Shown piece after piece: positions 25,289-33,156 of a stretch of DNA of 59,556 nt. A program made the position numbers and the translations under genes. Under the pieces are notes generated by a model. It worked only from the letters and a program-made list of their open reading frames with translations, was not told the DNA's origin and searched no databases. The first letter of the stretch is position 1. Each line of letters opens with the position of its first letter. The DNA comes from Actinomycetota bacterium. GTDB lineage: Bacteria; Actinomycetota; Actinomycetes; Actinomycetales; Dermatophilaceae. Where the stretch lies: the NCBI GenBank assembly GCA_020161845.1, contig JAIUNK010000027.1:1-59556 (forward strand), read 5' to 3'.

Positions 25289-26752
25289 ATGACCGCGAAG
25301 CACAAGGAGTCCTCCACGGAGCTGGTGCCGGTGAAGTTCTCCCGCCTCACCCGACGCGGCATCCTCCTCGGCCTGTCCTTGGCTCAGCTGATCACCCTCG
25401 CCACCGGCGTCCTCGCGGTCGTCGGCGCGCTCTATGCCGGCGGCGGCATCCTGCTGGCCTACACCGCCCCGGTCTGGGTGCTTGCCGCCGCCCTGACCTG
25501 GATCCCCATCGGAGGGCGGCCGGCCGTGGAGTGGCTGCCGGTGGCGTGTTGGTGGGTGTGGCGCTCCACCGGTGGGCAACTCCTCTACCGCCGCCGGATC
25601 GTGGCACCGCGCCCGGTCGGCACACTCGCGCTGCCCGGCGACATGGCCCGGCTGCGGGAGTACACCGACCCTGACACCGGGGCCGGGATGATCCATGACC
25701 CGCACGCCGCGACCCTCACCGTGGTCTGCGGGGTGACTCACCCGGCGTTCGTGCTGCTCGACCCCGGCGAGCAGGAACGCCGCGTCACCTCCTGGGGCCG
25801 CGTGTTGGCCACGGTGTGCCGCTCCGGACGGATCGCCACCCTCCAAGTCCTGGAACGGACCCTGCCGGACTCCGGCACCGGGCTCGCCGAATGGTGGGCC
25901 TCCCACGGCACCGCCGACGACACCTGGGCCGCGACCACCTACGCTGAACTGATCGAGCGTGCTGGGCCGGCCGGGGAACGCCACGCCACCACGCTGTCCC
26001 TGTCGCTGGATCTGAAGACCGCGGCCCGGCAGATCCGCACCGCCGGTGGCGGCATCCGCGGGGCCGCCGCCGTGCTGCGGCAGGAGATGTCCACCCTGGT
26101 CGCGGCACTGCGCTCCGCCGACCTGCAACCCTCGGGTTGGTTGAGCCCGGGACAGATCGCGGTGATCCTGCGCAGCGCCTATGACCCGGCGATCGCGGCC
26201 ACCCTGGAGCGCCACGGCGAACTCGGCCAGCAGCTGGCCACCGCCGGCCCCGTGGCCGTCAACGAGTCCTGGTTCCGGCTGCGGACCGATTCGGCCCACC
26301 ACGCGGTGCTGTGGATCAGCGAGTGGCCGCGCTCGATGGTCTACCCGGGGTTCTTGTCGCCGGTGCTGCTGTCCACCGGCATCCAACGCTCGTTCGCGCT
26401 GCTGTGCACTCCGATGCGCTCGGACCAGGCCGCCCGCGAGATCCGCAAGAAGAAGGTCGAGCACATCTCTGACCAAGCCCAACGGGCGAAGATCGGGCAG
26501 ATCGAAGACGCCACCCAGACCGCCGAATACCACGACGTGCTCCAGCAGGAGGCCGACCTCACCGCCGGCCACGGGGTGCTGCGGTTCACCGGCTTGATCA
26601 GTGTCTCCGCCCCGACCGTGGAGGAGCTGGAGGCCGGGGTGGCCGCGATTGAGCAGGCCGCGATCCAAGCCTCCTGCGAAACCCGACTGCTCGTGGGACA
26701 GCAGGCCGCGGCGTTCACGGCTGCGGCGCTGCCGCTGTGCCGCCGCATCTGA
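25289..26752 (+). CDS. SCO6880-family conjugal transfer protein (VirB3/VirB4 N-terminal-like)
   Basis: A 487-residue protein. Two N-terminal membrane helices (LLGLSLAQLITLATGVLAVV and GGILLAYTAPVWVLAAALTW) are followed by a large cytoplasmic region matching the N-terminal, non-ATPase part of VirB4-type proteins: GVTHPAFVLLDPGEQERRV and AHHAVLWISEWPRSMVYPGF. It has no Walker A. The ATPase domain is in a separate gene at 27716, so the VirB3-VirB4 function is split over two genes. GGAG at 25276 supports the start. Confidence 0.8.
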   Translation: MTAKHKESSTELVPVKFSRLTRRGILLGLSLAQLITLATGVLAVVGALYAGGGILLAYTAPVWVLAAALTWIPIGGRPAVEWLPVACWWVWRSTGGQLLYRRRIVAPRPVGTLALPGDMARLREYTDPDTGAGMIHDPHAATLTVVCGVTHPAFVLLDPGEQERRVTSWGRVLATVCRSGRIATLQVLERTLPDSGTGLAEWWASHGTADDTWAATTYAELIERAGPAGERHATTLSLSLDLKTAARQIRTAGGGIRGAAAVLRQEMSTLVAALRSADLQPSGWLSPGQIAVILRSAYDPAIAATLERHGELGQQLATAGPVAVNESWFRLRTDSAHHAVLWISEWPRSMVYPGFLSPVLLSTGIQRSFALLCTPMRSDQAAREIRKKKVEHISDQAQRAKIGQIEDATQTAEYHDVLQQEADLTAGHGVLRFTGLISVSAPTVEELEAGVAAIEQAAIQASCETRLLVGQQAAAFTAAALPLCRRI

Positions 26753-26852
26753 CGCCAGCACACCTCCGTCCTCGCGCAGTGGGGGTTGCGGGTGCACCTG
26801 AGAGTCGACCCCCGGACGACCGGGGCTTCGCGCTTGTCACAGGAGGCCGCTC

Positions 26853-27719
26853 ATGCCCACGTATCACGACCCACTCCAGGATGCTGACGAGGCATCCGAG
26901 GCGCTGCGCGGGCTCGCGCACGCCAGTCGCGTCTTCGACGACCCTGCCGATACCTACGCCGTGCTCGGTGACCTCCTGTCGGGTGTCCGGTCGCTGCGCC
27001 AGGTGCTCGACCAGGTCGGCTCCGCGCATCTCGTGCATCGCGGCCGCGCGCACGACGATGACGGTGACCACACGATCGGTACCTCCGACGCCCTCGCCGC
27101 CGCCGACGAGCTGCACCACGCCGGAACGCTGCTGGACGGTGTCGAGGAGGGAGTCAATGCCGCGATGACCCATTCGGGACGCATCGCCTGGCACGCCCCA
27201 GCCCAAGAACTGGACCGGGAAGCCCGGTTTGCGGAAGCGCCGCGGCGGTGGCTCAGCGTGGTCTTCCTCCAAGGCGACGAGGCCGGCGAGGTGCTCGACC
27301 TCATCGACCGTGACGGCCCCGACGCGGCCATCGAGCACCTGAGGAACTGGGACTACGGGGATGAGACCACCGACGCGGCACTGGAGAACGGGTACGTCTA
27401 CGACGAACCACCCACCGGCCAGCTCGACCGGGCCGTCACCGACGGTGACTACACCCTCACCTACAACCCGTTCATGGGCCACGTGAACCTGCTGCGTTCC
27501 CACCCTGCCGCCATATCCGACCCAGACCTGGACGAGACCGATGTGGTGCCCGCACGGAAGGCCATCAGTGGCGTCGGGCCACTCGACTCGCGCACCCCCA
27601 GGACCGCGGGGACACCAGCGTCCGCGCGGACCCAGCAGGCGTCGGCGGTCATGGACCGGGATTGGTTCGCCGGTCCGGCCCGCCCCCCAGGGTCGACGGG
27701 CCGGGGGCTGTCACTGTGA
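26853..27719 (+). CDS. Conserved hypothetical ICE protein
   Basis: A 288-residue soluble acidic protein between the SCO6880 and VirB4-like genes. It has a helical N-terminal half and a distinctive core, FLQGDEAGEVLDLIDRDG followed by HLRNWDYGDETTDAAL. I recognise this core as a recurring hypothetical in actinobacterial T4SS-type ICEs, without known function. AGGAGG lies 8 bases before ATG 26853. Its stop overlaps the GTG start of the VirB4-like gene, implying stoichiometric coupling. Confidence 0.7.
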   Translation: MPTYHDPLQDADEASEALRGLAHASRVFDDPADTYAVLGDLLSGVRSLRQVLDQVGSAHLVHRGRAHDDDGDHTIGTSDALAAADELHHAGTLLDGVEEGVNAAMTHSGRIAWHAPAQELDREARFAEAPRRWLSVVFLQGDEAGEVLDLIDRDGPDAAIEHLRNWDYGDETTDAALENGYVYDEPPTGQLDRAVTDGDYTLTYNPFMGHVNLLRSHPAAISDPDLDETDVVPARKAISGVGPLDSRTPRTAGTPASARTQQASAVMDRDWFAGPARPPGSTGRGLSL

Positions 27720-29203
27720 GCGCGCGGGAGAGCGAACGGCTGCACGCATCCGTCCTGGTCGCTCCGGCCGCTGAGCGTCGCCGACTACGCACACAACGCC
27801 GCCGGGCCGCCGCAACACTTCGGGCCGAACAGCACCGCGCCGATCAAGCCGCGGCTAGGGCGAAGGCCGACGCGGAACGCGCCGAACGCAAAGCCACCAG
27901 GTACCTACCTGCTGCCGGTGAGCCCGGCGCGGCCGCGCTGCGCACACCCGGCAGATTCCGGCCCCCACGCCACCAAGACACCAGCGCGACGTTGGCGGGG
28001 GCGTACCCGTTCGTCGCCGAAGGCGGACTCGGCGCCGACGGTGTCTTCGTCGGCCAAGACCTCTACTCCGGCGGCTCGTTCGTCTACGACCCCTGGGTCC
28101 TCTACGCCCGCGGGATCATCACCGCCCCCAACGTCGTCCTCGCCGGCATCGTCGGGTCGGGCAAGTCCTCACTGGCGAAATCGCTCTACAGCCGCTCGCT
28201 GCCGTTCGGACGACGCGTCTACGTCCCCGGCGATCCGAAAGGCGAGCACACCGCCGTCGCCAACGCCGTCGGCGGCAAGGCAATCGTCCTGGGCCATGGG
28301 CTCAGCACGAGGCTGAACCCTCTCGATGAAGGCCTCCGGCCCACCGGGCTGTCAGATCAGGAGTGGGCCATCACCGTGGCCGCCCGCCGCCGTGACCTCA
28401 TCGGCGCTCTGGCCGAGACCGTCCTGGCCCGCGGGTTGACGCCCTTGGAGCACACCGCGATCGACCTCGCCCTCACCGCAGTCGTCGCCCAGAACGATGT
28501 GCCGATCCTGCCGATGGTCGTCGACCGCATCCTCACCCCCGACCAGACCGCCGACGGCAGGCTCGCCGAGGACGGGCGGCTCGTCGGCCACGCCCTGCGC
28601 CGTCTAGTCGCCGGTGACCTCGCCGGCCTGTTCGACGGCCCCAGCACGATCCGGTTCGACCCGTCACTGCCGATGATCAGCCTCGACCTGTCCCGCGTCA
28701 CCGAGAACTCCACACTCATCTCAGTGCTGATGACCTGCTCCAGCGCGTGGATGGAATCCGCACTGCTGGACCCGAACGGTGGGCAGCGGTGGGTGATCTA
28801 CGACGAAGCGTGGCGGCTGATGTCCCACCCCGCCTTGTTGAAACGGATGGACGCCCACTGGAGACTCGCCCGCCATTACGGGATCGCGAACATGCTGATC
28901 TTCCACAAACTCTCCGACCTGGACAACGTCGGCGACGCCGGCTCCGCCATGCGCTCCCTCGCCAACAGTCTGCTGGCCAACGCCGAGACCCGGATCGTCT
29001 ACCGCCAAGAATCCGACCAGCTCGGCCCCACCGCCCAAGCCCTCGGCCTGACCGGCACCGAACAGAAACTCCTCCCCACCCTCGGAGTCGGGCAAGGGCT
29101 ATGGCGGATCAAAGACCGGGCCTTCGTCACCCAACACCAACTCCACCCCGCCGAGCTCGCCCTGTTCGACACCAGCTCACGGCTCACCTCCGGGGTGACG
29201 TGA
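27716..29203 (+). CDS. VirB4/TraC-like conjugation ATPase
   Basis: A 495-residue ATPase. It has a basic, Ala-rich coiled-coil N-terminus (RRRAAATLRAEQHRADQAAA), Walker A GIVGSGKSSLAKSLYS, PGDPKGEH, Walker B RWVIYDEAWRLM and a later FHKLSDLDNVG and YRQESDQL region typical of VirB4 C-terminal domains. It provides energy for assembly of, or DNA passage through, the type IV channel. Start GTG 27716 overlaps the preceding TGA. It complements SCO6880, which carries the N-terminal half of a VirB4. Confidence 0.85.
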   Translation: MSARESERLHASVLVAPAAERRRLRTQRRRAAATLRAEQHRADQAAARAKADAERAERKATRYLPAAGEPGAAALRTPGRFRPPRHQDTSATLAGAYPFVAEGGLGADGVFVGQDLYSGGSFVYDPWVLYARGIITAPNVVLAGIVGSGKSSLAKSLYSRSLPFGRRVYVPGDPKGEHTAVANAVGGKAIVLGHGLSTRLNPLDEGLRPTGLSDQEWAITVAARRRDLIGALAETVLARGLTPLEHTAIDLALTAVVAQNDVPILPMVVDRILTPDQTADGRLAEDGRLVGHALRRLVAGDLAGLFDGPSTIRFDPSLPMISLDLSRVTENSTLISVLMTCSSAWMESALLDPNGGQRWVIYDEAWRLMSHPALLKRMDAHWRLARHYGIANMLIFHKLSDLDNVGDAGSAMRSLANSLLANAETRIVYRQESDQLGPTAQALGLTGTEQKLLPTLGVGQGLWRIKDRAFVTQHQLHPAELALFDTSSRLTSGVT

Positions 29204-29778
29204 TGCCCCGCAAACCCCTCCGAGCCAGCCGACCGGAACCAGAAGAGACACCCGTCGTGCTGCCGCACGCGATAATCACCGTCACCGAGACCGGCGCCCT
29301 GGACGTCACCCTCGACGGCACCGACGTCCCCTCACCCCAAGGCGAAGCATGGACGCGCAGCACCTTCGGGCCCCTACTGGATGTCCTCACACGGAACCGG
29401 ACCGTCACGGTGCGCATCGAGGTGCACGAGAGCGACGGGAGCATGTTCACCGACGTCATCCGCGCCCGCCGTCGCACCACGACCACACCAGCCGACACCA
29501 CGGCCGCAACCGTCGCTGACGCCGTCGGCGACCCGGAAACCCGGGACAAGAGCAAGAGCAGGCGGCGGCCGGACCTGGTGGAGGTGACCGGGGACGGGTT
29601 CGTGCCCGGTGAGGACGTCGCCGCCGCGGTCATCCTCGCCCACACCGATGCCACCAGCACCGGTCATGCCCGCACCCTCCTGGACCGGGGTCGGCTCCGG
29701 TCGCTGCTGTCCGATGGCGTCGGCGAGGTGATGCTGTTCGGCCGCGTCTCGGGCACGATCCACGTGCGGCTGCCGTGA
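29203..29778 (+). CDS. Hypothetical transfer operon protein
   Basis: A 191-residue protein whose ATG overlaps the VirB4-like stop and whose stop overlaps the TraD start. It has two compact beta-rich regions (ITVTETGALDVTLDGTDV and VEVTGDGFVPGEDVAAAVI) joined by a basic, Thr/Arg-rich linker. No family is recognised. Tight coupling with the two ATPases suggests an accessory or substrate-handling role. Confidence 0.65.
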   Translation: MPRKPLRASRPEPEETPVVLPHAIITVTETGALDVTLDGTDVPSPQGEAWTRSTFGPLLDVLTRNRTVTVRIEVHESDGSMFTDVIRARRRTTTTPADTTAATVADAVGDPETRDKSKSRRRPDLVEVTGDGFVPGEDVAAAVILAHTDATSTGHARTLLDRGRLRSLLSDGVGEVMLFGRVSGTIHVRLP

Positions 29779-31556
29779 ACACCCCATCCGGGCGGCAAGC
29801 CGGGTCGCTCGGCGACGAACTGACCAACGCCGCCCTCATCGCCCTGGTGGGCATGTTCGGGATCGCGCTGATCCTGCGCGCCTCCGGGTCGGTGGCCGCG
29901 TTCCTCGCCGGCACACCCCAACCCACCGCTGGACCCGCCGCCGGGCTCGGGGTGCTGTTCCACCCCGCCGACCCCGCCGGCGCGCTCGACGCGGACGGGC
30001 TCAATCCGACGGTGTACTGGATCATCACCATGGCAATGCTTACCGGGCTCGTCACGGCCGGGGCGTGGGCATGGACGCGACTGCGCCGCCACGCCCGGAA
30101 AGTCGAGACCGATCCGCGTCGCCTCGCCGGCACCGCCACCGCCCACGAGGTCGCCCAGACCGCCTCAGCGAAAGCGCTGCTGCGCCGCGCCGGCACCCTG
30201 CGCCCATCGCTGGATAAGCCCGCGCCCGGCGATATCGGGTATCGGATCGGTGCGTGCAAGGGGCGCGACGTGTGGGCTTCGGTGGAGGATTCGATCCTGC
30301 TCATCGGCCCCCCGCGCTCCGGGAAGGGCCTACACATCGTGATCCCGGCGATCCTCGACGCACCCGGCGCCGTCGTCACCACCAGCACGCGGCCGGACAA
30401 CCTCACCGCCACCCTCCGCGCCCGACAACGACTCGGGCCGGTGGCGGTCTTCGACCCCCAACACCTCGCCGACGGCATCCCCGCCGGGATGCGCTGGTCA
30501 CCCATCCGCGGATGCCAGGACCCGCTCACCGCGATGATCCGCGCCACCGGCCTGGCCGCAGCCACCGGACTGTCCGCCGGCGGGGTCGAATCCGGAGGCT
30601 TCTGGGAAGGCAAGACCCGCACCGCCCTCCAAGCGCTCCTGCACGCCGCGGCGCTCGACCAGCGGCCCCCAGCCGAGCTGTTCCGCTGGACCCTCGACCC
30701 CTCCGCCGCCGCCGAAGCCGTCGCGATCCTCACCAACCACACCTCCGCCGCCACCGGATGGGCCGACTCCCTCGGGGCGATGATCGACGCCGACCCCAAA
30801 ACCCGCGACTCGATCTGGCAAGGCGTCGCACTGGCCCTCGGCGCGCTGGCCGACCCGCGCGTCCTCGACGCTGTTTCACCCGGGCCGGGTGAGAGCTTCG
30901 ACCCCGAGACCTTCATCCGCGACCGCGGCACCCTCTACCTCCTCGCCACCGGCGCGGGCGCCGGCGCCTCCGCCGCCCTGGTCGCGGCGTTCGTCGAAGA
31001 CCTCATCGAGACCGCCCGCCGCATCGCCGCCCGCTCACCCGGCGCACGCCTCGACCCACCCCTGCTGCTGGCCCTGGACGAGATCGGCAACCTCGCACCC
31101 CTGCCATCCCTGCCCACTCTGATGGCCGAAGGTGGCGGCACGGGCATCACCACCCTGCCCGTGCTCCAATCCCTCGCCCAAGCACGCGACAAATGGAACG
31201 ACAACGCCGCCGGAGCCATCTGGGACGCCTCCATCGTCAAGATCATCCTGGGCGGAGCCTCGAATTCGCGAGACCTCCAAGACCTGAGCACGCTCATCGG
31301 GGAGCGAGACGAATACACCGACAGCGTGACCCTGGGTGATCACGGCACCCGATCGAATCAGCGTTCGGTGCGCCGTGTCCCGATCCTGCCGCCGGATCGC
31401 ATCCGAACACTCCCGTTCGGCACCGGCGTCACCTTGCTACGCGCCGCGCCACCGATTATCACCGACCTACGGGCCTGGCCATCCCTGCCAGACGCAGCTC
31501 AGTTGAAAGCCGACCGCGCTGAGGTGGAGGCACTGCTTCGCGGACCCGGCTCTTGA
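29775..31556 (+). CDS. TraD/VirD4 type IV coupling protein
   Basis: A 593-residue coupling protein. Two N-terminal membrane helices (AALIALVGMFGIALIL and IITMAMLTGLVTAGAWAW) are followed by Walker A LIGPPRSGKGLH, a Walker B in LLLALDEIGNLAPLPSL and the TraG/TraD C-terminal signature MAEGGGTGITTLPVLQS. It recruits the relaxase-DNA complex and pumps it to the channel. Start GTG 29775 overlaps the preceding gene. It is the last of the tightly coupled transfer genes; the next gene begins 89 bases later. Confidence 0.9.
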   Translation: MNTPSGRQAGSLGDELTNAALIALVGMFGIALILRASGSVAAFLAGTPQPTAGPAAGLGVLFHPADPAGALDADGLNPTVYWIITMAMLTGLVTAGAWAWTRLRRHARKVETDPRRLAGTATAHEVAQTASAKALLRRAGTLRPSLDKPAPGDIGYRIGACKGRDVWASVEDSILLIGPPRSGKGLHIVIPAILDAPGAVVTTSTRPDNLTATLRARQRLGPVAVFDPQHLADGIPAGMRWSPIRGCQDPLTAMIRATGLAAATGLSAGGVESGGFWEGKTRTALQALLHAAALDQRPPAELFRWTLDPSAAAEAVAILTNHTSAATGWADSLGAMIDADPKTRDSIWQGVALALGALADPRVLDAVSPGPGESFDPETFIRDRGTLYLLATGAGAGASAALVAAFVEDLIETARRIAARSPGARLDPPLLLALDEIGNLAPLPSLPTLMAEGGGTGITTLPVLQSLAQARDKWNDNAAGAIWDASIVKIILGGASNSRDLQDLSTLIGERDEYTDSVTLGDHGTRSNQRSVRRVPILPPDRIRTLPFGTGVTLLRAAPPIITDLRAWPSLPDAAQLKADRAEVEALLRGPGS

Positions 31557-31645
31557 CGGGAGCACGCCTGGGTGTGAGCTGTGCACCTGCCTGACATCAG
31601 CGGCTTCGATGAGCGGGGTCGCGTGAGTGTCAGGAGGACAGTCTG

Positions 31646-32089
31646 ATGGCTATCCGTACCCAGGAGTCGTTCTCGGGGTTCATCGCCGCGGACCCGCAGC
31701 TCAGCCAGACCTCGAAGGGTGATCCTCGGTTCTACTCCCGTGTCGGCAAGGAACACTTCCGTCGCGAGGATGATGGGTCGTTCACCCAGACCGAGACGAC
31801 CTATCACCATTTGGTGATGTTCGGTCGTTCCGCCGAGCACGCGCATGCCCGGTTCGCCAAGGGCGACAACTTCATCGCCGAGGGCTACACCCGCGAGGTC
31901 AACTACGAACGAGGCGGCCAGGCGGTCGAGAGCCAGGAGTTCGTGGCCAAGAAGATCGGTCACGACGCCGCCCGTACCCGCTACGAGGTCGATCGCACCC
32001 CACGCCGCGCCGCAGAACGCGAAGCGCCAGGGTTCGAGCCGCCTGCACGGCCCGCCCAGGCACCACAGTCCACGGCCATCGGCCTGTGA
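31646..32089 (+). CDS. ssb: Single-stranded DNA-binding protein
   Basis: A 147-residue OB-fold protein starting MAIRTQESFSGFIAADPQL, with the SSB-type ETTYHHLVMFGRSAEHAHARFAKGD core and FIAEGYTREVNYERGG. The tail is short and lacks the acidic DDDIPF tip, as is common for plasmid SSBs. AGGAGG at 31632-31637 sits 8 bases before the ATG. It would coat the transferred strand. A 7-bp inverted repeat (CCTGACA at 31590, TGTCAGG at 31628) flanks the leader and may be regulatory. Confidence 0.85.
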   Translation: MAIRTQESFSGFIAADPQLSQTSKGDPRFYSRVGKEHFRREDDGSFTQTETTYHHLVMFGRSAEHAHARFAKGDNFIAEGYTREVNYERGGQAVESQEFVAKKIGHDAARTRYEVDRTPRRAAEREAPGFEPPARPAQAPQSTAIGL

Positions 32090-32108
32090 ACGCCTGGAGC
32101 CAAGCATC

Positions 32109-32732
32109 ATGACCGACCTCACGCCTGAACCCGGCCCGATCGACGGTGAGGGACCTGGGCCGGACGAACCGGATGTGTTCGACGGGCCGCCACGCGTCAG
32201 CGACGCCGATCTGCCCGAGACACCGCACCCGGTGAACTGGAACCTGTTGTCAGCGCATGATCTGGAACAGGAATGGCTTGCGTTGAACCGGTGGGTGGAC
32301 TGGCTACGTCGCACCTACGGACTCCCTGCCAGCGTGGTGCCGCCGTTCTGGCATCACCATCCCGAACTGCTCTGGGAACTCTCCGCGTTGCACCTGCACT
32401 GGCTGGGCGCTTACGACCCCGAGCAGAACGCCTCCGCGCCGATCGGCTGGCACCGCGACTTCGTCGACGCCCGCGCCCGCCTCCGGGACTGGGTGGCCGC
32501 ATCGGGCACCCGCCTCGATCGTGACCGTCCTACCCGACAGACGACCTGGCCGGGCGAAGACCCGGCACCGCCGGTGGAGGATGTGGTGATTGCCGACCGC
32601 GACGCCGAGTTCGTGCAGTTCGTCCAAGCCCAGGTCCGCAAGCGCCAGGGGGCCGAGGACGAGTTCTACGCCAGCCTCAACGACGACCTCGAAATTGATG
32701 TCGACCCGGTAACCGGGGAGGTGCGGGACTGA
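32109..32732 (+). CDS. Conserved hypothetical, ICE accessory
   Basis: A 207-residue acidic protein starting MTDLTPEPGPIDGEG. The core is rich in Trp and His (WLALNRWVDWLRRTYGLP, PPFWHHHPELLWELSALHLHWLGAY). Proteins with this core occur on actinobacterial ICEs as uncharacterised entries. It lies 19 bases after ssb and its stop overlaps the next start, so it is probably co-transcribed. Function unknown. Confidence 0.7.
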   Translation: MTDLTPEPGPIDGEGPGPDEPDVFDGPPRVSDADLPETPHPVNWNLLSAHDLEQEWLALNRWVDWLRRTYGLPASVVPPFWHHHPELLWELSALHLHWLGAYDPEQNASAPIGWHRDFVDARARLRDWVAASGTRLDRDRPTRQTTWPGEDPAPPVEDVVIADRDAEFVQFVQAQVRKRQGAEDEFYASLNDDLEIDVDPVTGEVRD

Positions 32733-32974
32733 TGGGCGGTTATGTGAAAAAGACCGATCGGCGCCGGTACGAGGACCGGATCTTTGCCGTGCGCGCCCTC
32801 CACCGAGACCAAGCCGACCTGCACAAGCTCGCCGAGGTGCTGATCCGTCTGACCTTGCAGGAGACCGGCCGCAGTCGTGCCGACCGCCGCGCCGCCGAAC
32901 CACCGGAGACCTACCACGACCCGGCTGCACGAACCAGCGCAACAGCGAGCGTCGCAGGGCCGTTGATAGAATAA
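32732..32974 (+). CDS. Small hypothetical protein
   Basis: An 80-residue basic protein starting MGGYVKKTDRRRYEDR. It has a helical middle with FAVRALHRDQADLHKLAEVLIRL. The ATG overlaps the previous TGA. It could be a small DNA-binding or excision accessory protein because it directly precedes the recombinase, but no helix-turn-helix is evident. Function not recognised. Confidence 0.55.
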   Translation: MGGYVKKTDRRRYEDRIFAVRALHRDQADLHKLAEVLIRLTLQETGRSRADRRAAEPPETYHDPAARTSATASVAGPLIE

Positions 32975-33156
32975 GCACAGCAAAGCCTCGCGAACGCGGG
33001 GTGTTGTGGTCCTAAACCCCGCCACTGGCGGGCAACACGCACCGTGACCCGTCGGGTCTCGTCCTACAGCCACACCGATGGCTGCTCTCACGACCAACAT
33101 CCCGTCCCCGGCATCTGGGGGCGCGAGCGACGAACCGCGTGAGAGGTAAGGACCCG
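32975..33156. other. Structured intergenic region before the recombinase
   Basis: The 182 bases before the recombinase contain nested inverted repeats: outer arms GTGTTG (33001) and CAACAC (33033), inner arms CCCGCC (33018) and GGCGGG (33027). No run of T follows, so it is a poor terminator. The segment from about 33094 to the start codon is related to the upstream part kept with the inverted remnant at 523-589, so it is an old part of the recombinase module. It may hold attachment or control sites. Confidence 0.5.
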
